A program made the translations under genes and the position numbers. A stretch of DNA of 64,000 nt from Streptomyces sp. Ru62 (lineage in GTDB: Bacteria; Actinomycetota; Actinomycetes; Streptomycetales; Streptomycetaceae): NCBI RefSeq assembly GCF_002920615.1, contig NZ_PQSU01000025.1:1-64000 (forward strand). The letters run 5' to 3'. Shown here piece by piece: positions 32,683-41,989 of this stretch. The stretch's first letter is position 1, and every line of letters begins with the position of its first letter. The notes under the pieces were generated by a model that worked only from the letters and a program-made list of their open reading frames with translations, did no database searches and was not told the DNA's origin.

Positions 32683-33528
32683 TCAGCGGACGTCGACGTA
32701 GTCGTAGGCGTCCGCGACGGACGAGGTGCTGTTGCCCGCGTAGTGGAAGCGCCAGGTGCCGTCCGCGGAGGCGGTCACGGTGGTCTTCAGGTAGCCGCTG
32801 GACGAGCTGGTGATCGTCTTGACGGTGCTGTAGGTGCTGCTGCCGGCCTTCTTGAACTGCAGCTGGACGGACTGGCTCCCGTAGCCGTAGTACTTCCCGT
32901 AGCTCCAGCTCGCACGCTTCAGAGTGCCGGTGACCGTGATGGCCTTGCCCTTCGCGACGGGCTCCGGACCGGCGTTGAAGCCACTGAAGCTGGCGGCCCG
33001 CTTCACCCAGTGGTTCTTGTAGACGTCCTTCTCGACGTAGTCGGCGTCATTGCCGACCGCCCAGGCGGCGACGTTCCACTTGCCGTTCAGGGCGCTGTCG
33101 TACAGGTCGTCCGACGTGGCGGTGATGGTGATCTTGCAGGTGGCGGACGTGGCGCTCCAGTTGTCGCAGGTGGCGTCCGCGTCCGTGTAGAGCAGCCCGT
33201 CCACGTCGGGGTTGTCCGGGTCGAGGCTGGTGCCGTGCCACAGGTAGGCGCCGGCGGAGTAGATGCCGGACGGGTCGGTGGCGGTCACGTAGATGTTGAA
33301 GGACTTCTGACCGGTACCGACGACGACGTCCTTGTTGCCGTTGACGGTGACCTTGGTGATCGTGGTGTCACCCACGGTCTCGTCCGCCGGCGCCTTGGCC
33401 GAGAAGGGCGCCATCTTCGCGGCGGTACCCGCCGGGTCGTCCGCCGCCTGCGCCGCCGGGGCGACTAGCGCGGTGAGCGCCACGGCTCCGGAGATGGTCG
33501 CGGCGGTCAGACTGGCACGAATGCGCAT
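32683..33528 (-). CDS. secreted protein, repeated beta-sandwich domains
   Basis: 281 residues. Signal peptide MRIRASLTAATISGAVALTALVAPAAQA with cleavage at AQA-ADD. The mature protein has a first Ig-like region (VTVNGNKDVVVGTGQKSFNIYVTATDPSGI) with two Cys in DATCDNWSATSATCKITI that could form a disulfide, and a second region (ITVTGTLKRASW...YGYGSQSVQLQFKKAGSSTY...GTWRFHYAG) of a type common at the C-terminus of Streptomyces secreted proteins. ATG 33528 has GGGGA upstream. Ser/Thr/Tyr-rich; function unknown. Confidence 0.8.
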   Translation of the reverse strand: MRIRASLTAATISGAVALTALVAPAAQAADDPAGTAAKMAPFSAKAPADETVGDTTITKVTVNGNKDVVVGTGQKSFNIYVTATDPSGIYSAGAYLWHGTSLDPDNPDVDGLLYTDADATCDNWSATSATCKITITATSDDLYDSALNGKWNVAAWAVGNDADYVEKDVYKNHWVKRAASFSGFNAGPEPVAKGKAITVTGTLKRASWSYGKYYGYGSQSVQLQFKKAGSSTYSTVKTITSSSSGYLKTTVTASADGTWRFHYAGNSTSSVADAYDYVDVR

Positions 33529-33800
33529 ATACGTTCCCCATATAGAGAGCCACGGCAGTGGTGGGGGCACTGCCGGGCCGCGAGAGTCCAAGGAGTCTGT
33601 TGACTCGCCCGTGAAGACTCGCGGCCACCGGGAACGGTTGTACGGATGAAGAGAAGTTTTTGAACAAGCCATGACCGTGGTGTGAACCGCGCGCGTCGGG
33701 CACACGGTGGCCGGCGCGTCGCCCCCGCCCACGCCCGAGCGCCGCGTCACACCGGGAACATCACGCCGCCGCGCGATGCTGTCCACCAAGGAGGTGTCCT

Positions 33801-35207
33801 ATGACAGACGGTCAGACAGAAGGCCGGCAGTACCGCACCGAGCACGACTCCATGGGCGAGGTCCGCGTCCCGGCCCACGCCAAGTGGCGGGCCCAGACCC
33901 AGCGTGCCGTGGAGAACTTCCCGGTCTCCGGACAGCGCATCGAGCGGGCGCACATCGAGGCGCTGGCCCGCATCAAGGCGGCGGCGGCGAAGGTGAACGC
34001 CGAGCTGGGCGTGCTGGACAAGGAGGTCGCGGAGGCGATCCAGGACGCGGCCGGCGAGGTCGCCGCGGGGAAGTGGGACGAGCACTTCCCGGTGGACGTG
34101 TTCCAGACGGGCTCGGGCACCTCGTCCAACATGAACACCAACGAGGTCATCGCGACGCTGGCGACCGAGCGGCTCGGCCGGGACGTGCACCCCAACGACC
34201 ACGTGAACGCCTCGCAGTCGTCCAACGACGTCTTCCCGTCGTCCATCCACATCGCGGCCACCGCGGCCGTCACCCATGACCTGATCCCGGCCCTGGAGCA
34301 CCTCGCCGCCTCCCTGGAGCGCAAGTCCGAGGAGTTCGCGGACGTGGTGAAGTCGGGGCGCACGCACCTGATGGACGCCACGCCGGTGACGCTCGGGCAG
34401 GAGTTCGGCGGGTACGCGGCCCAGGTGCGGTACGGCGTCGAGCGGCTCAGGGCCTCCCTCCCGCGCCTCGCCGAGCTACCGCTGGGCGGCACGGCCGTCG
34501 GCACCGGCATCAACACCCCGCCCGGCTTCTCCGCCGCCGTCATCGAGGAGGTCGCCCGGGCGACCGGGCTGCCGCTGACCGAGGCCCGCGACCACTTCGA
34601 GGCGCAGGGCGCCCGGGACGGCATCGTGGAGACCAGCGGACAGCTGCGGACCATCGCGGTCGGCCTGACGAAGATCGCCAACGATCTGCGCTGGATGTCC
34701 TCCGGACCGCGCACCGGCCTCGCCGAGATCCGGCTGCCCGATCTCCAGCCCGGCTCCTCGATCATGCCGGGCAAGGTCAACCCGGTGGTTCCGGAGGCCG
34801 TGCTGATGGTCGCCGCGCAGGTCGTCGGGAACGACGCCACCATCGCCACCGCGGGCGCCGCCGGCAACTTCGAACTGAACGTCATGCTCCCGGTCATCGC
34901 CAAGAACGTCCTGGAGTCGGTCCGGCTGCTCGCCAACGTCTCGCGGCTGCTGGCCGACCGGACCGTCGACGGCATCACCGCCGACCGCGAACGCGCCCGC
35001 GAGTACGCCGAGTCGTCCCCGTCGGTGGTGACCCCACTGAACAAGTACATCGGGTACGAGGAGGCCGCGAAGGTCGCCAAGAAGTCCCTCGCCGAGCGCA
35101 AGACGATCCGCCAAGTCGTCCTGGAGAGCGGGTACGTGGAGCGCGGCGACCTGACACTCGACCAGCTCGACGAGGCGCTGGACGTCCTGCGGATGACGCG
35201 CCCGTAA
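33801..35207 (+). CDS. fumC: class II fumarate hydratase
   Basis: 468 residues of the aspartase/fumarase superfamily. GSGTSSNMNTNEVIATLA and HPNDHVNASQSSNDVFPSS are the substrate sites, SGRTHLMDATPVTLGQEF the catalytic His region and GSSIMPGKVNPVVPEA the flexible superfamily loop. Iron-free and oxygen-stable, it backs up the class I enzyme upstream. AAGGAGG stands six bases before ATG 33801. Confidence 0.96.
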   Translation: MTDGQTEGRQYRTEHDSMGEVRVPAHAKWRAQTQRAVENFPVSGQRIERAHIEALARIKAAAAKVNAELGVLDKEVAEAIQDAAGEVAAGKWDEHFPVDVFQTGSGTSSNMNTNEVIATLATERLGRDVHPNDHVNASQSSNDVFPSSIHIAATAAVTHDLIPALEHLAASLERKSEEFADVVKSGRTHLMDATPVTLGQEFGGYAAQVRYGVERLRASLPRLAELPLGGTAVGTGINTPPGFSAAVIEEVARATGLPLTEARDHFEAQGARDGIVETSGQLRTIAVGLTKIANDLRWMSSGPRTGLAEIRLPDLQPGSSIMPGKVNPVVPEAVLMVAAQVVGNDATIATAGAAGNFELNVMLPVIAKNVLESVRLLANVSRLLADRTVDGITADRERAREYAESSPSVVTPLNKYIGYEEAAKVAKKSLAERKTIRQVVLESGYVERGDLTLDQLDEALDVLRMTRP

Positions 35208-35279
35208 CCGGAAGCGAACCATTCGGGCCACCGGGGCACCGCCGTGACCCGCGCCGCAGCGTCGTGTGCCCCTGGCACC

Positions 35280-35285
35280 TAATAT
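35280..35285 (+). promoter_or_regulatory. -10 element of a probable leaderless transcript
   Basis: TAATAT at 35280-35285 ends six bases before ATG 35292, which lacks a ribosome-binding site, so transcription would start at or next to the start codon. No convincing -35 box is seen. Confidence 0.5.
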
Positions 35286-35291
35286 CTGTGC

Positions 35292-35981
35292 ATGACGGAC
35301 GACGGAGCGATGACACGAGTGGCGGCGGGACCGGCGACCTACTGGACCCCGGGGACGCACATCCTGTGGCGCTACCGGGCGAACGGCGGCGAGCGGTACC
35401 ACATCGCCCGGCCGGTCACCGTCGTACGCGACGACGCGGACCTGCTGGCGGTGTGGCTGGCCCCCGGCACCGAGTGCGTGAAGCCGGTCCTGGCCGACGG
35501 CACGCCCGTGCACCTGGAGCCGCTGGAGTCCCGGTACACCAAGCCGCGCACGGTCCAGCGGGACCGCTGGTTCGGCACGGGCGTGCTGAAGCTGGCCCAG
35601 CCCGGCCGGCCCTGGTCGGTGTGGCTGTTCTGGGAGCCGGGCTGGCAGTTCAAGAACTGGTACGTGAACCTGGAGGAGCCGCTGGCCCGGTGGGCGGGCG
35701 GGGTGGACTCCGAGGACCATTTCCTGGACATCTCCGTGCACCCGGACAGGAGTTGGCACTGGCGCGACGAGGACGAGTTCGCGCAGGCCCAGCGGGACGG
35801 GCTGATGGACGCGGCGACCGCCGAGCAGGTGCGGGCCGCCGGCCGGGAGGCGGTGGAGGTGATCCGCGCGTGGGGGACGCCGTTCGGCGACGGCTGGCCG
35901 CGCTGGCGTCCGGACCCGTCCTGGACGGTACCTTCCCTCCCCGAGGACTGGGACCGCGCACCCGCGCGCGTATCCTCATGA
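35292..35981 (+). CDS. DUF402 domain protein
   Basis: 229 residues. The core is a DUF402 (FomD-like) fold: TYWTPGTHILWRYRANGGERYHIARPVTVVRDDADLLAVWLAPGT, WSVWLFWEPGWQFKNWYVNLEEP, DHFLDISVHPDRSWHWRDEDEF. FomD hydrolyses a nucleotidyl phosphonate; other members are nucleoside diphosphatases, so phosphohydrolase activity is possible, with Asp/Glu metal ligands in the DEDEF segment. It lies between fumC and the RsbU-like regulator, as in other Streptomyces. In-frame ATG 35310 is an alternative start. Confidence 0.85.
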   Translation: MTDDGAMTRVAAGPATYWTPGTHILWRYRANGGERYHIARPVTVVRDDADLLAVWLAPGTECVKPVLADGTPVHLEPLESRYTKPRTVQRDRWFGTGVLKLAQPGRPWSVWLFWEPGWQFKNWYVNLEEPLARWAGGVDSEDHFLDISVHPDRSWHWRDEDEFAQAQRDGLMDAATAEQVRAAGREAVEVIRAWGTPFGDGWPRWRPDPSWTVPSLPEDWDRAPARVSS

Positions 35982-35986
35982 GACCC

Positions 35987-36017
35987 TTGATGCGCCCCCA
36001 GGCAAGAAACGTAGGAT
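35987..36017 (+). promoter_or_regulatory. candidate sigma-A-like promoter for the phosphatase regulator
   Basis: TTGATG (35987-35992), a 19-base spacer, then TAGGAT (36012-36017), downstream of the DUF402 stop and about 80 bases before the small gene at 36098. Confidence 0.45.
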
Positions 36018-36097
36018 CGTCCTCCGCAAGGGCGTAGAAGAGCAACTTCCGGGGCATGCGCCGGGCTTGACCGATCGTCACCGAGGGGCGGCAGGAC

Positions 36098-36310
36098 GTG
36101 AGCGAGGGGTACCAGGGCACCACCACGAAGGCGTGCGGCGACCGGGCCGCCGGCCGCGCGGAACTCGCCACCGGCACAGCGGCCGTCTGCGACCCGGCGG
36201 GAATTCCGTTCCTGGGGCACGTATTGCGGGTATCGGGATGTCGGCGGGACCAACTGCGCGCCCGGCGCACCCGGCGCGCAGCCCCGGACGGATGGATGCG
36301 ACACGCGTGA
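36098..36310 (+). CDS. small hypothetical protein coupled to the RsbU-like regulator gene
   Basis: 70 codons from GTG 36098; a GAGGGGCGGCAGGA stretch stands upstream. Third codon positions are mostly G or C, as expected of a real Streptomyces gene. The stop codon overlaps the GTG start of the next gene (GTGA, 36307-36310), the arrangement seen at several true gene junctions in this window. The protein has three Cys and a basic C-terminal part (RRDQLRARRTRRAAPDGW). I recognise no family; it could also be a translated leader. Confidence 0.4.
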   Translation: MSEGYQGTTTKACGDRAAGRAELATGTAAVCDPAGIPFLGHVLRVSGCRRDQLRARRTRRAAPDGWMRHA

Positions 36311-38430
36311 CGGAGCAGCCCACCTCCTTCGAACGCCCCCAGCCGGGCGTCGACCCCGCGGATGCCCGCGGGGCGCTCCTGCGTACCCAGCAGCAGTCCC
36401 AGAAGCCTCCGGCGCAGCTCGGCGATCCGGCCTTACCCGCACAGGCCCGGGCCGACGCGGTGCCGTCCGGACCGGGCACCGCCGCCCCCTGTGGCAAGGG
36501 GAAGCAGCCCGCAGCCGGCCAGGGGAAGGAGCCCTCCGTCAACGGCCCCGAGCACGCCCAGCCCGCCGGCACCGAACCCGACGCCCACCGCCCGCGTCCC
36601 GCGCCGGAGGCCATCCCGGCGCAGCCCGGCGCCGAGCAGGAGCGGTCGCCGGGTGGTCAGGAACGCCGTACCGGACAGGCTCCGCCGCCGGGGCGGCCGA
36701 TGCCCATGCGGCGCGACGGGGACCGGCTCAGGTTCGTGGGCGCGGCCACCCGGCGGATCGCCCGTGGGCTCGACCTCGACGAGATCGTCATGGGGCTGTG
36801 CCGGGCCACCGTGCCGACGTTCTCCGACGCGATCCTGGTCTATCTGCGCGAGCCGCTGCCCGTCGGTGACGAGCGGCCCAGCGGTCCGGTGGTGCTGCGG
36901 CTGCGCCGCACCGACCGGATACCCCAGGAGCGGGACACCGACGGGGTGCTGCTGCCGCCGGCGTTCGAGCCGGAGCCGGAGCCGTCCGTGCTGTCGGACC
37001 TGTCGGCGCTCACCGCCGAGCTGTGCGAGGTGCGGCCGGGCGGCGCGCTGAACGAGGTGCTGCGCGGGGTGCGCCCGGTGTTCGCCGACGCGCCCGCGGC
37101 CCGGGACGCGCTGCCCGAGCTGCTCGGCGAGGGCGGTGAGGCGGTCGTACCGGGCGAGCGGCACGCGATCCTCGCGCCGTTGCGCGGCCGGCGCCGGGTG
37201 ATCGGCGCGGCCCTGTTCCTGCGCCGCCCGGACCGGCTCGCCTTCGAGGCGGACGACCTGCTGGTGGCCGCGCAACTGGCCACGCACAGCGCGCTCGGCA
37301 TCGACAAGGCGGTGCTGTACGGCCGCGAGGCGTACATCGCCGACGAGTTGCAGCGCACCATGCTGCCCGAGACCCTGCCCCGGCCGACCGGCGTCCGGCT
37401 GGCCTCCCGTTATCTGCCGGCGGCGGAGACCGCTCGGGTCGGCGGCGACTGGTACGACGCGATCCCGCTGCCCGGCAGCCGGGTGGCGCTGGTCGTCGGC
37501 GACGTGATGGGCCACTCGATGACCTCGGCGGCGATCATGGGCCAGCTGCGCACCACCGCGCAGACGTTGGCCGGGCTCGATCTGCCGCCGCAGGAGGTGC
37601 TGCACCACCTGGACGAGCAGGCGCAGCGCCTGGGCACCGACCGCATGGCGACCTGCCTGTACGCGGTCTACGACCCGGTGACGCACCGCATCACGATCGC
37701 CAACGCCGGCCATCCGCCGCCCGTGCTGCTGCACCTGGGCGGGCGGGCCGAGGTGCTGCGGGTGCCGTCGGGTGCGCCGATCGGGGTCGGCGGGGTCGAC
37801 TTCGAGGCGGTGGAGCTGGAGGCGCCCGCCGGGGGCACCCTGCTGCTGTACACCGACGGCCTGGTGGAGTCCCGGCTGCGGGACGTGTGGACCGGCATAG
37901 AGCAGTTGCGGGAGAAGCTGGCGGCGACCGCGCGGCTGACCGGCCCGGACCATCCGCCGCCGCTGGAAGCGCTGTGCGACGAGGTGCTGGACATGCTCGG
38001 GCCGGGCGACCGGGACGACGACATCGCGCTGCTCGCCGCCCGTTTCGACGGGATCGCGCCGAGCGATGTCGCCTACTGGACGCTGGAGCCGGAGGACTCC
38101 GCCCCGGGCCAGGCCCGCCGGCTGGCCCGGCGCGCGCTCGCCCGCTGGGACCTGGAGGAGCTGACGGACTCGGTGGAGCTGCTGGTCAGCGAGGTCGTGA
38201 CGAACGCCGTGCGGTACGCGTCGCGGCCGGTGACGCTGCGGCTGCTGCGCACGGACGTGCTGCGCTGCGAGGTCGGCGACGACGTGCCGCAGCTTCCGCG
38301 CCTGCGGCAGGCGCGGGCCACGGACGAGGGCGGGCGCGGCCTGTACCTGGTCAACCGGCTGGCCCGGCGCTGGGGTGCCACCCGGCTGAGCACCGGCAAG
38401 GTGGTGTGGTTCGAGCTGAACCGCGGCTGA
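36307..38430 (+). CDS. PP2C phosphatase with sensor domain and anti-sigma-factor-like kinase domain
   Basis: About 707 residues. A disordered N-terminus (to about 130) is followed by a GAF-like sensor region (GDRLRFVGAATRRIARGLDLDEIVMGLCRA) and a SpoIIE/RsbU PP2C phosphatase with metal aspartates in VGGDWYDAIPL, VVGDVMGHS, LLYTDGLVESR and DRDDDIALLAARF. The C-terminus is an HATPase_c kinase domain (LLVSEVVTNAVRYAS, GGRGLYLVNRLARRWG). Such proteins switch alternative sigma factors by dephosphorylating anti-sigma antagonists and phosphorylating them again. GTG 36307 fits the coupling with the small upstream gene; ATG 36292 is possible. Confidence 0.9.
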   Translation: MTEQPTSFERPQPGVDPADARGALLRTQQQSQKPPAQLGDPALPAQARADAVPSGPGTAAPCGKGKQPAAGQGKEPSVNGPEHAQPAGTEPDAHRPRPAPEAIPAQPGAEQERSPGGQERRTGQAPPPGRPMPMRRDGDRLRFVGAATRRIARGLDLDEIVMGLCRATVPTFSDAILVYLREPLPVGDERPSGPVVLRLRRTDRIPQERDTDGVLLPPAFEPEPEPSVLSDLSALTAELCEVRPGGALNEVLRGVRPVFADAPAARDALPELLGEGGEAVVPGERHAILAPLRGRRRVIGAALFLRRPDRLAFEADDLLVAAQLATHSALGIDKAVLYGREAYIADELQRTMLPETLPRPTGVRLASRYLPAAETARVGGDWYDAIPLPGSRVALVVGDVMGHSMTSAAIMGQLRTTAQTLAGLDLPPQEVLHHLDEQAQRLGTDRMATCLYAVYDPVTHRITIANAGHPPPVLLHLGGRAEVLRVPSGAPIGVGGVDFEAVELEAPAGGTLLLYTDGLVESRLRDVWTGIEQLREKLAATARLTGPDHPPPLEALCDEVLDMLGPGDRDDDIALLAARFDGIAPSDVAYWTLEPEDSAPGQARRLARRALARWDLEELTDSVELLVSEVVTNAVRYASRPVTLRLLRTDVLRCEVGDDVPQLPRLRQARATDEGGRGLYLVNRLARRWGATRLSTGKVVWFELNRG

Positions 38431-38457
38431 GCGCTGCAGGACCCCGCGACATGCGAC

Positions 38458-38484
38458 AGGGCGCCCGGTGTGACCGGGCGCCCT
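38458..38484. terminator. terminator between convergent genes
   Basis: A perfect 12-base stem (38458-38469 with 38473-38484) and a 3-base loop, between the phosphatase regulator and the penicillin-binding protein gene. Confidence 0.88.
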
Positions 38485-38508
38485 TCGCTGTCGTGTCCTG
38501 TCGTGGGG

Positions 38509-40824
38509 CTACGGGACGTTCTCCGGGTCGAGCGGGTTCTCCGGGCTGATCGACGTCGTCGGCGGCCGGCTCGTCGGGGTCTGGGTCGGGGTCTGGGTGG
38601 GCGTCTGGCTGGGGGTCTGGGTCGGCGTCCGCGAGGGCGTCTGGGTCGGCGACTGCGACGTCTGCGAGGGCGTCTGGGTCGGCGTCCGGGTCGGCGTCTG
38701 GGTCGGGGTGTGCGTCCAGGTCGGCGTCTCGGTCGGCGCGACGGCCGCGCCCTGCGTGGTGTTCAGGTCGAACTTCGCCTTGTCGGTGACACCGAAGGTG
38801 TACGTGGCCCAGATCTGCGCCGGGTAGCCGCCGCCGTTGATCCGGCCGGGCGGCGGAAGCAGGCCGGTCGCGCCCTTCATGGACACGTGGGCCTTGGTCT
38901 TCGGGTCCTCGCCGAACAGGCCGACGGAGGTGACCAGGTCGGGGGTGTAGCCGGTGAACCAGGCCGACTTGTTCTCGTCGGAGGTACCGGTCTTGCCCGC
39001 CACCTGCTGGCCGTCGCGCAGCGGGTTGTTCGCCACGGACTGCTTGGCCGTACCGTCGTCGACCACGCCGGTGAGCACCGAGGTGACCGTGTCGGCGGCC
39101 GTACGGCTGATCACCGAGCCGCCGACCGGGTTCGGCATGTCGACCGTACGGCCCTTGTTCTCGGCCGACTTGATGATCGTCGGGGTCACCTTGTAGCCGT
39201 GGTTGGCGAAGGTGGCGTAGATGCCGGCCATCTCCAGGGGGCTGGCTCCCATGGAGCCGAGGGTCTGGGCGGGCACGGCCTGCATGCCCTTCGTGTTCAT
39301 GCCGAGCTTGCCCGCCGTGCTCATGACCTTGTCCATGCCGACGTCCACGCCCATCTGCGCGAAGACGGAGTTGACGGACTTGTTCATCGCCTGCTGCACG
39401 GTGATCTTGTCGTAGTCGACGTCGTCCTCGTTCGGCGGGGCGAAGCCGACCTTGGCGCCGTGGTCCAGGACCTGGCGGCGGCTGGTGCCGTCGTAGACGG
39501 TGCTCGCGGTGATCGGCTTGCCGTCCTGGGTGGTGGCGTTCTGCTCCAGGGCGGCGGCGAGGATGACCGGCTTGAACGTGGACGCCGGCTGGTAGTCCCG
39601 GCGGGTGGCGTTGTCGAAGTAGTGCTTGTAGTAGTCCTGGCCGCCGTAGAGCGCGAGGATCCTGCCCGTCTTGGGGTCGACGGAGACGGCTCCGGCCTGG
39701 ATGGCGCCGTCGACCTTGCGCTTCTTCGGGTCGAGCTTGCCGGTCAGCTGGGTCCTGACGGCCTTCTCCAGCGCGGCCTGCTTCTTCCGGTCGACGTTGA
39801 GGGTGATGGTCCAGCCCTTGTCGACGACGGCGTTCTCCGCCTGCGACTGGGTCAGGCCCTCCTGTGCCATGAGCTGCTGCTCCAGCTGCTGGTTGGCGAG
39901 TTCGACCAGGTAGCCCTTCTGCCCGCCGAGGCCCGGGGCGCCCTTGGGCTCCTTCGGGTAGGGGAAGTGCATGGCGTCCCGGTCGGCCTTGGAGAGCCAG
40001 CCCTCCTCGACCATGTTGTCCAGGACGTAGTTCCAGCGCTGTGTGACCAGTCGCTTGCCGGTCTTGGTCGCCACGGCCCAGTCGTACTGGCTGGGGGCCT
40101 GGAGCAGGGCGGCGAGGTAGGCGCCCTGCGCGACGCTCAGGTCCTCGGCGTCGACGCGGTAGTAGGCCTGGGCGGCGGCCTGGATGCCGTAGGCGTTGCG
40201 GCCGTAGTAGCTGGTGTTGATGTAGCCGGCGAGGATGTCGTCCTTGGACTTCTCGCGGTCCACCTTGAGCGAGATGACCAGCTCCTTCAGCTTGCGCGTG
40301 ACGGTCTGGTCCTGGTTCAGGTAGTAGTTCTTGACGTACTGCTGGGTGATGGTGGAGCCGCCCTGCTTGCCCTTGCCGGACAGCGTGTTGAGCAGACCGC
40401 GGGCGGTCCCGCGCAGGTCGACGCCGGAGTCGTGGTAGAAGCTCTTGTTCTCGGCGGCGACGAAGGTGAGCTGGACCTTGCGGGGCACCTTCGACAGGTC
40501 GACGATCTCGCGGTTGACCTCGCCCTTGCGGGCCAGAATCGTTCCGTCACTGAACTTGTAGACGTTGCTCTGCTGCTGGGCGGCCGCGTTTCCCTCGGGG
40601 ATGTCCACGTACAGGTACAGGCCGATGAAGCCCAGGATGCCGAGCAGGCACACACCGAAGAAGGTGCCGAGGATCTTCTTCCAGCCGAAGATCCGGCGTA
40701 TGAGGCTCTTGGCGGGCTTGCCGGACGCGGTGGGCGCCGAGGGCATGGGCGCGGAGCGGCGGCGCTTGGGTGCCGCGCGGTGGCCGCCGCGCTGTCGCGC
40801 TCGTCTCTCTTCCGCTCGTCCCAT
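38509..40824 (-). CDS. class A penicillin-binding protein (GT51 + transpeptidase)
   Basis: 771 residues, bifunctional peptidoglycan synthase. A basic cytoplasmic tail, one membrane helix (ILGTFFGVCLLGILGFIGLYLYV), then glycosyltransferase 51 (FVAAENKSFYHDSGVDLRG with the catalytic Glu, QGGSTITQQYVKNYYL) and a transpeptidase with PASTFKPV (active Ser), MNKSVNSVF (SxN) and AGKTGTSDE (KTG). The C-terminal tail carries many TPTQTPT-type repeats, an extracytoplasmic spacer typical of actinobacterial PBPs. Convergent with the phosphatase regulator. Confidence 0.95.
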   Translation of the reverse strand: MGRAEERRARQRGGHRAAPKRRRSAPMPSAPTASGKPAKSLIRRIFGWKKILGTFFGVCLLGILGFIGLYLYVDIPEGNAAAQQQSNVYKFSDGTILARKGEVNREIVDLSKVPRKVQLTFVAAENKSFYHDSGVDLRGTARGLLNTLSGKGKQGGSTITQQYVKNYYLNQDQTVTRKLKELVISLKVDREKSKDDILAGYINTSYYGRNAYGIQAAAQAYYRVDAEDLSVAQGAYLAALLQAPSQYDWAVATKTGKRLVTQRWNYVLDNMVEEGWLSKADRDAMHFPYPKEPKGAPGLGGQKGYLVELANQQLEQQLMAQEGLTQSQAENAVVDKGWTITLNVDRKKQAALEKAVRTQLTGKLDPKKRKVDGAIQAGAVSVDPKTGRILALYGGQDYYKHYFDNATRRDYQPASTFKPVILAAALEQNATTQDGKPITASTVYDGTSRRQVLDHGAKVGFAPPNEDDVDYDKITVQQAMNKSVNSVFAQMGVDVGMDKVMSTAGKLGMNTKGMQAVPAQTLGSMGASPLEMAGIYATFANHGYKVTPTIIKSAENKGRTVDMPNPVGGSVISRTAADTVTSVLTGVVDDGTAKQSVANNPLRDGQQVAGKTGTSDENKSAWFTGYTPDLVTSVGLFGEDPKTKAHVSMKGATGLLPPPGRINGGGYPAQIWATYTFGVTDKAKFDLNTTQGAAVAPTETPTWTHTPTQTPTRTPTQTPSQTSQSPTQTPSRTPTQTPSQTPTQTPTQTPTSRPPTTSISPENPLDPENVP

Positions 40825-40982
40825 GGGTCCCTACGCTCGCTTCCGTCTCGGGGTCAGCTCCGAAAGCTAACACCCCTCTATATGACAAAGGGCGTCCGAT
40901 CCGTTCTTTTACGGACGTGACAATCAGCACCTGCCCCATCGGAACCGACGGCTGTGACTGGTCCAAGGTTGCTCGGCGGCGT

Positions 40983-40998
40983 AAAGTGTTATCACTTT
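40983..40998. promoter_or_regulatory. inverted repeat upstream of the SPFH gene
   Basis: AAAGTG (40983-40988) and CACTTT (40993-40998) around TTAT form an AT-rich palindrome 55 bases before ATG 41054, in the 229-base gap shared with the divergent penicillin-binding protein gene. Candidate operator. Confidence 0.45.
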
Positions 40999-41053
40999 GC
41001 TAGAACGGAGCTAGGCAGACAGAGCCAGGCGCCACCAGAACCGGGGGTCCCCT

Positions 41054-41989
41054 ATGTCCATATCCGAGCCGGCCGCCACCGCCGACGTCCCCGAGATGCC
41101 CGCGCCACGGGTGCGGGAGTTCACCGCCCACAGCATCGGCGGCGGGCTCGCCCTGCTGCTCGGACTGATCGGGCTCGGCGCCGCGGTCGCGCTGTTCGCG
41201 GCCTCCGGGGCGGCCTCCTCGGGCGCGGCCCAGGGCGGGTTCGTCGCCGCCGGCGTCGTCGTCCTGCTGGCGTCCGTCATCGGGATGCGCGGCCTGAACA
41301 CGGTCGCGCCGGGCGAGGCCCGGGTCGTCCAGCTCTTCGGGCGTTACCGGGGCACGATCCGGCAGGACGGTCTGCGCTGGGTGAACCCCTTCACCTCCCG
41401 GACCCGGATCTCCACCCGGGTGCGCAACCACGAGACCGCCGTACTGAAGGTCAACGACGCCTACGGCAACCCGATCGAGCTGGCCGCGGTCGTGGTGTGG
41501 AAGGTCCAGGACACCGCCCAGGCCACCTTCGAGGTGGACGACTTCGCCGAGTTCGTCGCCACGCAGACCGAGACGGCCGTGCGGCACATCGCCATCGAGT
41601 ACCCGTACGACGCCCACGAGGAGGACGGCCTGTCGCTGCGCGGCAACGCCGAGGAGATCACCGAGAAGCTGGCCGTGGAACTCCAGGCGCGGGTGGAGGC
41701 GGCCGGGGTGCGGATCATCGAGTCGCGCTTCACGCACCTCGCGTACGCTCCCGAGATCGCCTCGGCGATGCTCCAGCGGCAGCAGGCGGGTGCGGTCGTC
41801 GCGGCCCGACGGCAGATCGTGGACGGCGCGGTCGGCATGGTCGAGGCGGCGCTGGCCCGCATCGCGGACGCGGACATCGTGGAGCTGGACGAGGAACGGA
41901 AGGCGGCGATGGTGTCGAACCTGATGGTGGTGCTGTGCGGGGACCGGGCCCCCCAGCCGGTCCTCAACACGGGGACGCTCTACCAGTGA
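41054..41989 (+). CDS. SPFH/Band 7 membrane protein
   Basis: 311 residues. Two hydrophobic helices near the N-terminus (GGGLALLLGLIGLGAAVALFAASG, GGFVAAGVVVLLASVIGMRG), then the SPFH domain (VAPGEARVVQLFGRYRGTIRQDGLRWVNPF, ELAAVVVWKVQDTAQATFEVDDFAEFV) and an Ala/Glu-rich helical region (MLQRQQAGAVVAARRQIVDGAVGMVEAAL) for oligomer assembly. Family members scaffold membrane microdomains. Its stop overlaps the GTG of the small gene that follows. Confidence 0.9.
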   Translation: MSISEPAATADVPEMPAPRVREFTAHSIGGGLALLLGLIGLGAAVALFAASGAASSGAAQGGFVAAGVVVLLASVIGMRGLNTVAPGEARVVQLFGRYRGTIRQDGLRWVNPFTSRTRISTRVRNHETAVLKVNDAYGNPIELAAVVVWKVQDTAQATFEVDDFAEFVATQTETAVRHIAIEYPYDAHEEDGLSLRGNAEEITEKLAVELQARVEAAGVRIIESRFTHLAYAPEIASAMLQRQQAGAVVAARRQIVDGAVGMVEAALARIADADIVELDEERKAAMVSNLMVVLCGDRAPQPVLNTGTLYQ

